The notes beneath the pieces are model-generated. The model did no database searches, was not told where the DNA came from, and saw only the letters and a list, made by a program, of their open reading frames with translations. Both the position numbers and the translations under genes were made by a program. Source: Bacteroidota bacterium (GTDB lineage Bacteria > Bacteroidota > Bacteroidia > Bacteroidales > Dysgonomonadaceae). Taken from it: a stretch of 64,000 bases of DNA. This document shows, in pieces, positions 26,453 through 34,171 of this stretch; the first letter of the stretch is position 1; the number at the start of each line of letters is the position of its first letter. Location of the stretch: positions 1-64,000 of the forward strand of contig JAFADY010000003.1 in the NCBI GenBank assembly GCA_023424395.1. Reading direction: 5' to 3'.

Positions 26453-27531
26453 TGGCTTTTATAACATTAGACACTCAAAAGTTAAAATCGAACTTCGAGT
26501 ACCTCAATGCGCTTTTCAAGAAAAACGGCATACAATGGTCGGTAGTTACGAAAATGCTTAGCGGCAATAAACTGTTCTTATCCGAAGTGCTGAAATTCGA
26601 CATCCCGCAGGTGTGCGACTCCCGCGTTTCGAACCTACGGGAAGTAAAAAACATCAACCCGAAAATCGAAACCATCTACATAAAACCGCCCGCAAAGCGC
26701 AATATCCCAAGCATCGTAAAATATGCCGACGTCAGTTTCAACACCGAAATAGAAACCATAAAACGCCTCTCGGAAGAAGCCAAAAAACAGGGAAAAACCC
26801 ATAAAGTCATCATCATGATAGAGCTGGGCGAACTGCGCGAAGGCATTATGGGCGATGATGTGATCAGGTTTTACGAAACCGTTTTCAACCTTCAAAACAT
26901 AGAAGTCATCGGCGTGGGCGCCAACCTCTCGTGCCTGTACGGCATCCTGCCCAATCACGACAAACTCATTCAACTAAGCCTCTACAAACAACTTATCGAA
27001 GCGAAATTCAACCAAAGAACGCCCGTTGTTTCGGGTGGCTCATCGGTAACCATTCCGCTCATCTTTCAGCGGCTGCTGCCCAAGGGCGTCAATCATTTCA
27101 GGGTGGGCGAAACGCTGTATCTGGGCACCGATGTGTACCACAAAACGCGGTTAAAGAAAATGCACACCGATGTATTTATGCTGTACTGCGAAATTATTGA
27201 ACTGATTGAAAAACCCATTGTGCCGATGGGCGAAATGACGACTAATTTGGAAGGGATCAGTTTTGAATTCGATAAAGAGCACATCGGGAAAAAAACCTAC
27301 CGCGCCATTGTGGATTTAGGCCTGCTCGATGCCGAAACCAATCATTTGCAGTGCACCGATGCATCGCTGAAATTCGCCGGCGCCACGTCCGATATGATCG
27401 TCATCGACCTCGGCGACAACAAAAACGGCTACAAAGTGGGCGACCTTATCGAAATTAAACCCGATTATATGGGCATTTTGCGCATTATGAACTCGCGGTA
27501 TATCGATAAAAAAGTGATAAACCCTGCCTGA
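26452..27531 (+). CDS. Alanine/ornithine racemase-family PLP enzyme
   Basis: A 359-residue protein with a fold-type III PLP barrel and a small C-terminal beta domain. The PLP lysine is probably in WSVVTKMLSGN near residue 33; GELREGIMGDDVIRFYE and VVSGGSSVTIPLIFQRLLP match the phosphate-binding region; FRVGETLYLGTDVY is the family's C-terminal signature. Relatives racemise ornithine or other diamino acids, so ornithine racemase is the best guess but not proven. It is coupled to a GNAT gene. Confidence 0.8.
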   Translation: MAFITLDTQKLKSNFEYLNALFKKNGIQWSVVTKMLSGNKLFLSEVLKFDIPQVCDSRVSNLREVKNINPKIETIYIKPPAKRNIPSIVKYADVSFNTEIETIKRLSEEAKKQGKTHKVIIMIELGELREGIMGDDVIRFYETVFNLQNIEVIGVGANLSCLYGILPNHDKLIQLSLYKQLIEAKFNQRTPVVSGGSSVTIPLIFQRLLPKGVNHFRVGETLYLGTDVYHKTRLKKMHTDVFMLYCEIIELIEKPIVPMGEMTTNLEGISFEFDKEHIGKKTYRAIVDLGLLDAETNHLQCTDASLKFAGATSDMIVIDLGDNKNGYKVGDLIEIKPDYMGILRIMNSRYIDKKVINPA

Positions 27532-27632
27532 ACCGCAATTTGCGGCCTCATAAAAATTCTTCTCCTTTTATTTGTTTAAATCGATATAAATCATTAACTT
27601 GCCAAGCTCTTGGCGAGTGTATTTTACATCGT

Positions 27633-27779
27633 GTGAAACGCAATCATCGCCATGTGAGAAGTAATTATTGACGCGTGAGTGGTAATTATTGGCATGTGAG
27701 AAGTGATTGTTGATATGTGAGAAGTGATTATTGCTTTGTGAGAAGTGGTTAACTTCAAGTGAGAGGGCTCGATTCGCAG
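27633..27779. repeat. 21-bp-period degenerate tandem array (array B)
   Basis: GTGA-starting units at 27633, 27654, 27675, 27696, 27717, 27738 and 27759 are exactly 21 bp apart; typical text is GTGAGAAGTGATTATTG plus four variable bases. Earlier bases (27612-27632) may be a decayed extra unit. No spacers, so it is not a CRISPR array. The remainder of 27532-27916 has no gene, only a TATATTTG -7 element at 27846-27853 for the next gene. Confidence 0.8.
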
Positions 27780-27916
27780 AATCGCGCCGGCGAATGGGTT
27801 TTAAAGGAGCAGCCGAAAGGTTACTCTTTTTTATGGGTTATTTTGTATATTTGTGGATAGTTTAGATAATTTCACTCGAATAAAATTTATATAAAAATAA
27901 TTTAGTTAACAAGATA

Positions 27917-29833
27917 TTGAGAACAAGAAATCATATAATAGAAGAAGAATCTAAGACACAATTAAGTCAAATAATTCCTGATTATTGGTTATACAGAGAT
28001 AAAGGGAAAGATTATGGAATTGATTGTGAAATTGAAATATTCGATAAAGTTGGTAATTCAACTGGGAAAGTATTTTGGGTTCAATTGAAAGCTACAGATT
28101 CAAAAATAAAAAGTGGAAAACAAAGTATTTCATTTTCAATTGATAAAATTAAACAATTCAAATCTTATCCACTACCCGTTCTCATCTTAAGGTATTCAAC
28201 AGAAGAGAGATCATTTTATGGCAGATGGGCGAAAAGTATAGAGTTTAAAGGAGGAAAGGAAATAGCAAAAAATATAACAATAAAATTCGCCGATACAGAT
28301 AAATGGGATTCAAATATTTTTAATAGAATCGAAAATTACCTGGAAAAAATCAAGTTAATAAAAGGGAACAAACTTGTTAATCCTCTTAGATTAAATTTTG
28401 AATTCTTACAAACAAATAGAATATCAACTCCGCTAACTATATTCATTTCGAATTTAAGATTGCATATTAAACCTTTTGAGGAGTTAATAAAATTCGAAGC
28501 AGATGAAAAGTTAGCTTTAGCAAAAATTGTTATTTCTGATAATCAGTTTCGTTTTAATTTAATGGGTGAAGGTGGCACTATAATAAAGCATAATTTGAAT
28601 TTTAATTCAGATAACGATTATAAACTTGCTTCGAAATATATTTTATCAGGTTTAGCAATATGTTTATGCAATTCCGGTCAACAAGAATTTGGTATAAGGA
28701 TTATTTTCGAAACACAACTTTTTCCTTTCTTGGCCGAGAACAAGCAAATGCTCATCTTTCTAATACCATTCCTACTAACAGGATACTATTATGAGCAATC
28801 TGTGGATGAGATTACCAAAATAATAGCTGATGACAAAGATGATAATTTGATCCAGTCTTATACACAAATACACCTTTTGATTTCAGAAAACAAAAAGGTG
28901 AATAAGATTGAAGATTTTTTAAAGGCTCAGGTCGCAAAAGCGTTTGATTTGGGCAGTGACGAACTAATCGCTATATCATTTTATAATTTAGCGAACCTCT
29001 ATATGTCTACATCTAATCCCTCGAAAGCTCTTACTAATTATTTAAATGCAAAGCGCTATGACAAAACATATTTAAAACGAGATTATTTTCTAGGAGAATT
29101 AGCTGGCACATTTCATAATTTAGGTAGATATAAATGCGCTAGTAATTTATATGCTAAAGCTATTAAAATAAATAAATCTGATTTACATCTAAAAGTTCTA
29201 TACGCAGATTCAACCATGTATTCCGGACAATACAAAAAAGCAGTGGAATTATTTAATTCATATTTAAACGAATCAGCAGATATGGATTTTAATAATGATG
29301 TCTGGCATTTAAAATATTTTTGTTTGTCAATCTTGTTAAAAAATGGATATCCGGAACTTCAAAATAGAAATCCAATAAAAGCTAATGAATTAGTGGATTT
29401 TACTACTATAAAATCGAAAATCGAAGAACAATTAGAAGAAGCTTTGTCCTATGATTTGTTATGTGGACTTGCTTGGTTCAATTTAGGAATCAATTCGAAT
29501 TCTAAAAAAGATTTCATTAGTGCTACAATTGCATTTGCAATGTGTGCATTGGTACAAAATAACGATATAGAGGCTTGGGTCAACGCAACTATCTGCTCTT
29601 TATTGGCTAATAAGACGCAATTATTTATTAATATTGTAAAGGTGGCTTATCATTATAATGACGATAAATTCCTTCTTGAGCTATATAAAAAATTATCTGA
29701 ATTTAACAAAAGTAACTTATCCGAGTATTTCGATATGATAAATGAATTCCTTTATGAAAAGAAATATAAACAAAAAAATATACGATTAATTGAAAATGAT
29801 GAAAATCATAATATACTTGTTTTTGAGACGTAA
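27917..29833 (+). CDS. DUF4365 (nuclease-like) protein with TPR repeats
   Basis: A 638-residue protein, noticeably more AT-rich than its neighbours. Residues 1-130 are DUF4365: RNHIIEEESKTQLSQIIPDY, then KGKDYGIDCEIEIFDKVG and VFWVQLKATDSKIK. The D..E..QLK arrangement (GIDCEIEI, VQLKAT) is a plausible PD-(D/E)xK nuclease site. A middle region of unknown fold follows, and residues about 350-600 contain TPR-like helical repeats (FYNLANLYMSTSNPSKALTN, AGTFHNLGRYKCASNLYAKA). The start codon seems to be TTG at 27917, because homologous-looking sequence begins there; no stronger start is upstream. Possible anti-phage or DNA-damage role is inference only. Confidence 0.7.
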   Translation: MRTRNHIIEEESKTQLSQIIPDYWLYRDKGKDYGIDCEIEIFDKVGNSTGKVFWVQLKATDSKIKSGKQSISFSIDKIKQFKSYPLPVLILRYSTEERSFYGRWAKSIEFKGGKEIAKNITIKFADTDKWDSNIFNRIENYLEKIKLIKGNKLVNPLRLNFEFLQTNRISTPLTIFISNLRLHIKPFEELIKFEADEKLALAKIVISDNQFRFNLMGEGGTIIKHNLNFNSDNDYKLASKYILSGLAICLCNSGQQEFGIRIIFETQLFPFLAENKQMLIFLIPFLLTGYYYEQSVDEITKIIADDKDDNLIQSYTQIHLLISENKKVNKIEDFLKAQVAKAFDLGSDELIAISFYNLANLYMSTSNPSKALTNYLNAKRYDKTYLKRDYFLGELAGTFHNLGRYKCASNLYAKAIKINKSDLHLKVLYADSTMYSGQYKKAVELFNSYLNESADMDFNNDVWHLKYFCLSILLKNGYPELQNRNPIKANELVDFTTIKSKIEEQLEEALSYDLLCGLAWFNLGINSNSKKDFISATIAFAMCALVQNNDIEAWVNATICSLLANKTQLFINIVKVAYHYNDDKFLLELYKKLSEFNKSNLSEYFDMINEFLYEKKYKQKNIRLIENDENHNILVFET

Positions 29834-29911
29834 GATTAAGAAACTTCGTTCCTCTGCTAGCACAAATCTGAGAATCGTGCCTAATGTAAGTTACATAAAT
29901 TTTGCTTCGCA

Positions 29912-29940
29912 ACGCACGGGTTGCAAACTCGCGCGAACGG
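29912..29940. repeat. 29-nt dispersed hairpin element, copy R2
   Basis: ACGCAC, arms CGGGTT-GCA-AACTCG, then CGCGAACGG. Four differences from R1 in 29 bases; two of them lie in opposite arms and retain a G-T pair. Confidence 0.6.
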
Positions 29941-30041
29941 AAAAAGGTACACACCCGCCAATGTAGAGAATTTTAACAGCGCAAATGCAACATTCGGATG
30001 TATTGTTTCGTCAATCTAATGAAACAGAAACTAAAAACAAC

Positions 30042-30569
30042 ATGAATATGAGAAAAATTTTAATTCTTTTGCTGCTTGCCACATTGTTTTATAGCTGTAC
30101 AAGCGATATTCTGCTTGACAATAAAGAAGGAAAATGGACGAATAATATCGAGAATCTGGTAGTGCATAATGACAAAAAAACAACGATTCAACAAGGCATT
30201 TATGGCACTTTAATAAAAGTTGAAGGAAATTGTATGCCTGTGATCGATGAAAATTCCACATGCAAATCCTATCCTGTAAAAAGAAACATAGTTATTTACG
30301 AATATACGAAATTTGATCAGACTGAAAGAGATGAAAAATCTCCGGTTTTCTTTACCAAGATACATACATCCAGAATTAAAACAGTTGTCTGCGATGATGA
30401 GGGCTTTTTTCAGGCATCTTTACCGAAAGGCGTTTATTCTGTTTTTATAGAAGAAAATGGATTGTTGTATGCCAACGGATTAGACGGTTACGGTGGGCTT
30501 TGCCCGGTGGAAGTTAAATCGAATGAAAAAAGTTCTATCAATTTAAGATTAAGCTACGCGGTTTATTAA
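30042..30569 (+). CDS. Lipoprotein of unknown function (beta-sandwich)
   Basis: About 175 residues. The signal MNMRKILILLLLATLFYSC gives a lipobox FYSC; the mature part has IYGTLIKVEGNCMPVIDEN, SYPVKRNIVIYEYTKFDQ and FQASLPKGVYSVFIEENG, an arrangement like carboxypeptidase-regulatory or transthyretin-like beta sandwiches seen in small Bacteroidota lipoproteins. It ends NLRLSYAVY. The frame opens at 29985, but the ATG at 30042 (or 30048) starts the signal peptide. It stands alone between two repeat elements. Confidence 0.65.
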   Translation: MNMRKILILLLLATLFYSCTSDILLDNKEGKWTNNIENLVVHNDKKTTIQQGIYGTLIKVEGNCMPVIDENSTCKSYPVKRNIVIYEYTKFDQTERDEKSPVFFTKIHTSRIKTVVCDDEGFFQASLPKGVYSVFIEENGLLYANGLDGYGGLCPVEVKSNEKSSINLRLSYAVY

Positions 30570-30598
30570 TATTGTTGCCAATCGCCCAAAGGGCAAAA

Positions 30599-30762
30599 TT
30601 TTCATAACCGTGGGCGGGTTTCCCGCCTACGGAAAAAGTGTGGCACATCCCCACCTGAAAGGCGACACATAAAAAGTCCGACCACTTCGGGTCGAAGAGA
30701 AAACGTGCTTGTTTCACCGTAGGTCGATGCCCACGGTTACGAAAATAACACCTTTCAGGTGT
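30599..30762. repeat. Large palindromic repeat element
   Basis: An outer 17-bp inverted repeat with one mismatch (30599-30615, TTTTCATAACCGTGGGC, against 30729-30745) surrounds inner palindromes: CCGTGGGCGGG/CCCGCCTACGG (about 30608-30632), CGACC/GGTCG near 30680, CCGTAGG near 30718. A further hairpin ACACCT-TTC-AGGTGT follows at 30748-30762. It looks like a REP/BIME-like cluster; no gene is present in 30570-30838. Confidence 0.6.
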
Positions 30763-30838
30763 AACGTTGCAGGAATTGCCGCTCGAACTTGTTCACTTGT
30801 TATGACAAGAAATTCGCGCGAACGAGAGGAGAGAAATT

Positions 30839-31855
30839 ATGATAGCTGCATTAAAAAAAGAAATCAAAGGAAAGAAGGTTGATATCGTGCGCATGGCATT
30901 GCAATCGGCTATAGCCGCATTTATCACCTACGTCATTATTTTTCCTTTCAGGCCCGAAGAAGCGTTCCTCGCCATTTTATCATCGGTTTTTATACTCAAC
31001 GCAAATATAGGTGGAACGCTGAATTCGGCCAAAAACAGACTGCTCTCTACCTTGTTGGGCAGCGCGCTTGGCTTGTTAACGGTGTGGATACTACCCTTCG
31101 GGTGGGGTACGGGAGTCGCTTTGATCATTTCGATGCTCATCTTGAATGCTATCGCAGCCGTAAAAAGCGATTGGCGATACGGTGTGGTGGCAGCCATCGC
31201 CGTTTCATTGGGGGCGGAAGAAAACGCTTTCGCTATTTCGTCCGACAGGCTTATTGCCATCGGCATCGGCGCTGCGGTGGGAATCCTCGTGTCCTTTATC
31301 ATCCTGCCGGAGAAAGCGGAAGCAAGAGCGAAACGCTTTCTGGGAAAAGCCATACAAAACATAAATGCCCGCTTTTCCATCGCCATGCAAAATACGCATC
31401 TTGACGAAGTTAAAAGCAGCAAAAAACCAAGGCAAAGATTCCATACCAATCTCAGCAATGCCAAAGACTCAATGGCAAACATCCGGTTTTACGATACCGA
31501 AAATTTACGGAAATGTATCGATGCTGTTGAAAAGACCTACAATTCCACCATTATCCTCGACAGGATAGCCAATAAAACAAGTCGGGGAATCAGCGATGAC
31601 ACATCGGGGGTAGAGAAAGATACGGAAGAAATTCGGGCTGCTATCTCGCTCATCTTAACCAACATCAGTCTATTAAATTTCAACAACGATGAACAACTGA
31701 ACAAATTGAATGAACTGACGGAAAAGATCAGAAACGAAATGAATTATGTAACCGATGACGATGAACAACTGCACAGACAACACACTTTTATTTTTGCCCT
31801 TTGCGAAATTCAGCAAAATCTGAAGGAATTGAACGAGTTGTATGAAAAGGCATGA
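30839..31855 (+). CDS. FUSC-family membrane protein (aromatic acid exporter-like)
   Basis: A 338-residue protein with six closely spaced membrane helices in the first 165 residues (ALQSAIAAFITYVIIFPFRP, LLGSALGLLTVWILPF, GIGAAVGILVSFIILPEKAE), then a helical cytoplasmic part. This is the half-size FUSC/ArAE_1 layout, proposed to export aromatic acids or metabolites. A GAGAGGAGAG ribosome-binding region lies directly before the ATG. Substrate unknown. Confidence 0.8.
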   Translation: MIAALKKEIKGKKVDIVRMALQSAIAAFITYVIIFPFRPEEAFLAILSSVFILNANIGGTLNSAKNRLLSTLLGSALGLLTVWILPFGWGTGVALIISMLILNAIAAVKSDWRYGVVAAIAVSLGAEENAFAISSDRLIAIGIGAAVGILVSFIILPEKAEARAKRFLGKAIQNINARFSIAMQNTHLDEVKSSKKPRQRFHTNLSNAKDSMANIRFYDTENLRKCIDAVEKTYNSTIILDRIANKTSRGISDDTSGVEKDTEEIRAAISLILTNISLLNFNNDEQLNKLNELTEKIRNEMNYVTDDDEQLHRQHTFIFALCEIQQNLKELNELYEKA

Positions 31856-31873
31856 AAGTTAAAGAACAGGAAT

Positions 31874-32320
31874 ATGAAACAATACCCCGAACCCACCGTA
31901 GGCGCCACCATACTGAATGCTGAAGGTAAAGTGCTGCTGTGCAAATCGCATAAGTGGGAAAACCAATACGTGATCCCGGGCGGGCATATCGAGTTGGGCG
32001 AAACAATGGAAGAAGCGTTGAAGCGCGAAGTATTGGAAGAAACAGGGCTTACCGTTTACGACATACAGATGCTCGGCATTAACGAAAGTATTTTCCACAC
32101 GACGTTTCACGAAAAAAGGCATTTTATCTTTATCAACTTCCTGTGCCGCACCGATGACACGAAAGTGCTGCTGAACAACGAATCGGAAAGCTACGTTTGG
32201 GCCGGCCTGAACGAAGTTGAACAATACGACTTGCAGGAATTCACCAAAGCATTACTTTTGTTGTTGCGCGACAATTCCGTCGCGAACAACAAAACGGAGA
32301 TCTTTTATAACTACGGATAG
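31874..32320 (+). CDS. Nudix hydrolase
   Basis: A 148-residue Nudix enzyme. The Nudix box begins GGHIELGETMEEALKREV and ends LEETGL (G37, E43, R51, E55, E56, G58), a complete match. It hydrolyses a nucleoside-diphosphate-linked substrate, identity unknown. The gene starts 18 bp after the FUSC gene, so they may be cotranscribed. Confidence 0.85.
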   Translation: MKQYPEPTVGATILNAEGKVLLCKSHKWENQYVIPGGHIELGETMEEALKREVLEETGLTVYDIQMLGINESIFHTTFHEKRHFIFINFLCRTDDTKVLLNNESESYVWAGLNEVEQYDLQEFTKALLLLLRDNSVANNKTEIFYNYG

Positions 32321-32450
32321 TTATCTCAACACGCGTTATTCTTTGAATTTAACCGATAAAAGTCAAAAAAACACGAAACTGAAAACTACTTGACACACAA
32401 AAGTGTTTATATAATAAAAATTCTAACTTTTTATAAACAAAAACACAACT

Positions 32451-33350
32451 ATGGAAAAGAAAGTCAACAAAAAAACTTTAGGGAAATATTCCATAACGAT
32501 GGTTGTTATTGCCCTTTTACTGCAATCGTGCGGAACCGTTCCACTTACCGGAAGAAGACAATTGCAATTGGTTTCGGATCAGGAAGTGCTTGCTCTAAGC
32601 GCGCAACAGTACACGGAATTCATGCGTCAAGCTCCTGTTGAAACAGGTACTCAAAACGCAGCTACAGTCAAGCGCGTAGGAGCGAATATCGCTTCGGCCG
32701 TTGAAACCTTCCTGAAAAGCAACGGATACGAATCGGAACTTCAGAAATATGCGTGGGAATTTAATTTGGTGAAAGACGACAACGTAAACGCTTTCGCCAT
32801 GCCGGGCGGAAAGGTAGTGGTCTTTGAAGGATTGTTGCCGGTAGCCCAAGATGAAAACGGCTTGGCCGTGGTTATGGGCCACGAAATCGCGCATGCCGTT
32901 GCTAAACACTCTAACGAGCGTATTAGCCAGCAATTGGCGCTTCAGTATGGTGGAGCCATTGCAGGCGGCCTGTTGGGAGGCCAGTCTCAAGCTGTACAGC
33001 AAATTGCAAGCACTGTTTTCGGTTTAGGTTCTCAATTGGGTGTTTTACTTCCTTACGCGCGTCGTCAGGAATTGGAAAGCGATGAGTTGGGGCTTATATT
33101 TATGGCGCTGGCAGGATATGATCCGAGAACCTCGATCGCTTTTTGGCAAAGAATGGCGTCGAACTCACAAAGTCAGGGCGTTCCTGAATTCATGAGCACT
33201 CACCCATCCGATGACAACCGCATTGCCCGATTAATGGAAATTATGCCGCTCGCGTTGAAGTATTACAACGGAAACGGAGTATTGAATACCGATTGCAGCA
33301 ACCCGATTGAATGTAAAACTAAAATTCCGGTTGAACAGGTAAACAGGTAA
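32451..33350 (+). CDS. M48-family metallopeptidase lipoprotein
   Basis: A 299-residue lipoprotein with lipobox LQSC (Cys27), followed by TVPLTGRRQLQLVSDQE, which is typical of LoiP/YggG-like M48 proteases. The zinc site HEIAH is at residues 144-148 and the third ligand lies in RRQELESDELGLIFM. It probably degrades misfolded periplasmic or outer-membrane proteins. It has a 130-bp leader region with no clear -7 match. Confidence 0.9.
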   Translation: MEKKVNKKTLGKYSITMVVIALLLQSCGTVPLTGRRQLQLVSDQEVLALSAQQYTEFMRQAPVETGTQNAATVKRVGANIASAVETFLKSNGYESELQKYAWEFNLVKDDNVNAFAMPGGKVVVFEGLLPVAQDENGLAVVMGHEIAHAVAKHSNERISQQLALQYGGAIAGGLLGGQSQAVQQIASTVFGLGSQLGVLLPYARRQELESDELGLIFMALAGYDPRTSIAFWQRMASNSQSQGVPEFMSTHPSDDNRIARLMEIMPLALKYYNGNGVLNTDCSNPIECKTKIPVEQVNR

Positions 33351-33424
33351 AATATTTTTTTTATGTGTGAAAACTCGCGCATAATTGTGTTCATAGCATG
33401 ATAAATTTAAAATGAAACTCAACC

Positions 33425-33455
33425 ATTACTGCCCGAAGTGATTTCGGGCAGTAAT
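33425..33455. other. Perfect 13-bp hairpin between the M48 gene and the metal regulator
   Basis: 33425-33437 pairs without mismatch with 33443-33455 (ATTACTGCCCGAA arm, loop GTGAT). There is no T tract after it, so it may be a Rho-independent-like terminator without U run, an operator or an RNA structure. Confidence 0.5.
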
Positions 33456-33498
33456 CGTTATAGAAGTTCCGAGTAGCTCTCAAGCCAACAAAAATCGC

Positions 33499-33506
33499 TA
33501 TTTTTG
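33499..33506 (+). promoter_or_regulatory. -7 element of the AraC-type regulator gene
   Basis: TATTTTTG. It overlaps a TTG that would be the first codon of the longer frame, so the ATG at 33528 is the real start. Confidence 0.55.
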
Positions 33507-33527
33507 TGGGGGATTAATATTAACTCA

Positions 33528-34088
33528 ATGAAAATTTTCATTAAAAATATGGTCTGCGACCGTTGCATTATGGTGGTGCAAAACGAATTGGATAAATTGG
33601 GCTTCGATACTAAAAATATCCGACTGGGAGAAGTTACGCTCGAAAAAGAACTGACACCCGAAGAAAAGGAGAAACTGAGTGAAACATTAATTCCATTGGG
33701 TTTCGAACTTATCGACGATAAAAAAAGCCGCATTATCGAGCAGATCAAAAATACCATCATCGAGATAGTGCATCATCAGGAAAACGACATCAAAGCCAAC
33801 CTTTCCGATATTTTAAGCAACAAACTTCATCACGATTACGCCTATCTGTCCAATCTCTTTTCGGAAATTGAAGGCACCACCATCGAAAAGTATTTCATTG
33901 CACAAAAAATAGAAAAGGTGAAAGAACTGCTCGTTTACGATGAGTTATCATTAAGCGAAATCGCTTTCCGTCTGAATTATTCGAGCGTGGCTTATTTGAG
34001 CAATCAGTTCAAAAAAGTAACCGGACTTACGCCGAGTCATTTCAAGCAAATCAAGGAAGACAAACGAAAACCGCTGGACAAAGTATAA
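33528..34088 (+). CDS. AraC-family regulator with an HMA-like CxxC N-terminus
   Basis: A 186-residue regulator. The N-terminus MKIFIKNMVCDRCIMVVQNE resembles a heavy-metal-associated (ferredoxin-like) domain with C10-x-x-C13, and residues about 95-180 are an AraC double helix-turn-helix (LSLSEIAFRLNYSSVAYLSN, FKKVTGLTPSHFK). The combination, just before copA, suggests a copper or silver sensor that turns on the export cluster. It is much shorter than classical AraC proteins because the usual cupin domain is replaced by the metal domain. Confidence 0.8.
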   Translation: MKIFIKNMVCDRCIMVVQNELDKLGFDTKNIRLGEVTLEKELTPEEKEKLSETLIPLGFELIDDKKSRIIEQIKNTIIEIVHHQENDIKANLSDILSNKLHHDYAYLSNLFSEIEGTTIEKYFIAQKIEKVKELLVYDELSLSEIAFRLNYSSVAYLSNQFKKVTGLTPSHFKQIKEDKRKPLDKV

Positions 34089-34171
34089 ATCTTACAAATC
34101 AATTCCAAAATTCCGTAACACCCGTCCACGAAAAAAGCGCCATCTTTGCAATATCCAAAAACAACAGCAAA

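Noticed and set aside
27633..27779. CRISPR-like appearance of arrays A-C
   Set aside because: No unique spacers between conserved repeats, period only 21 or 42 bp, no cas genes in the window.
32391..32416. TTGACA...TATAAT-like pair before the M48 gene
   Set aside because: The spacing is only 14 bp and this lineage uses TTTG/TAnnTTTG promoters, so the resemblance to the E. coli consensus is probably chance.
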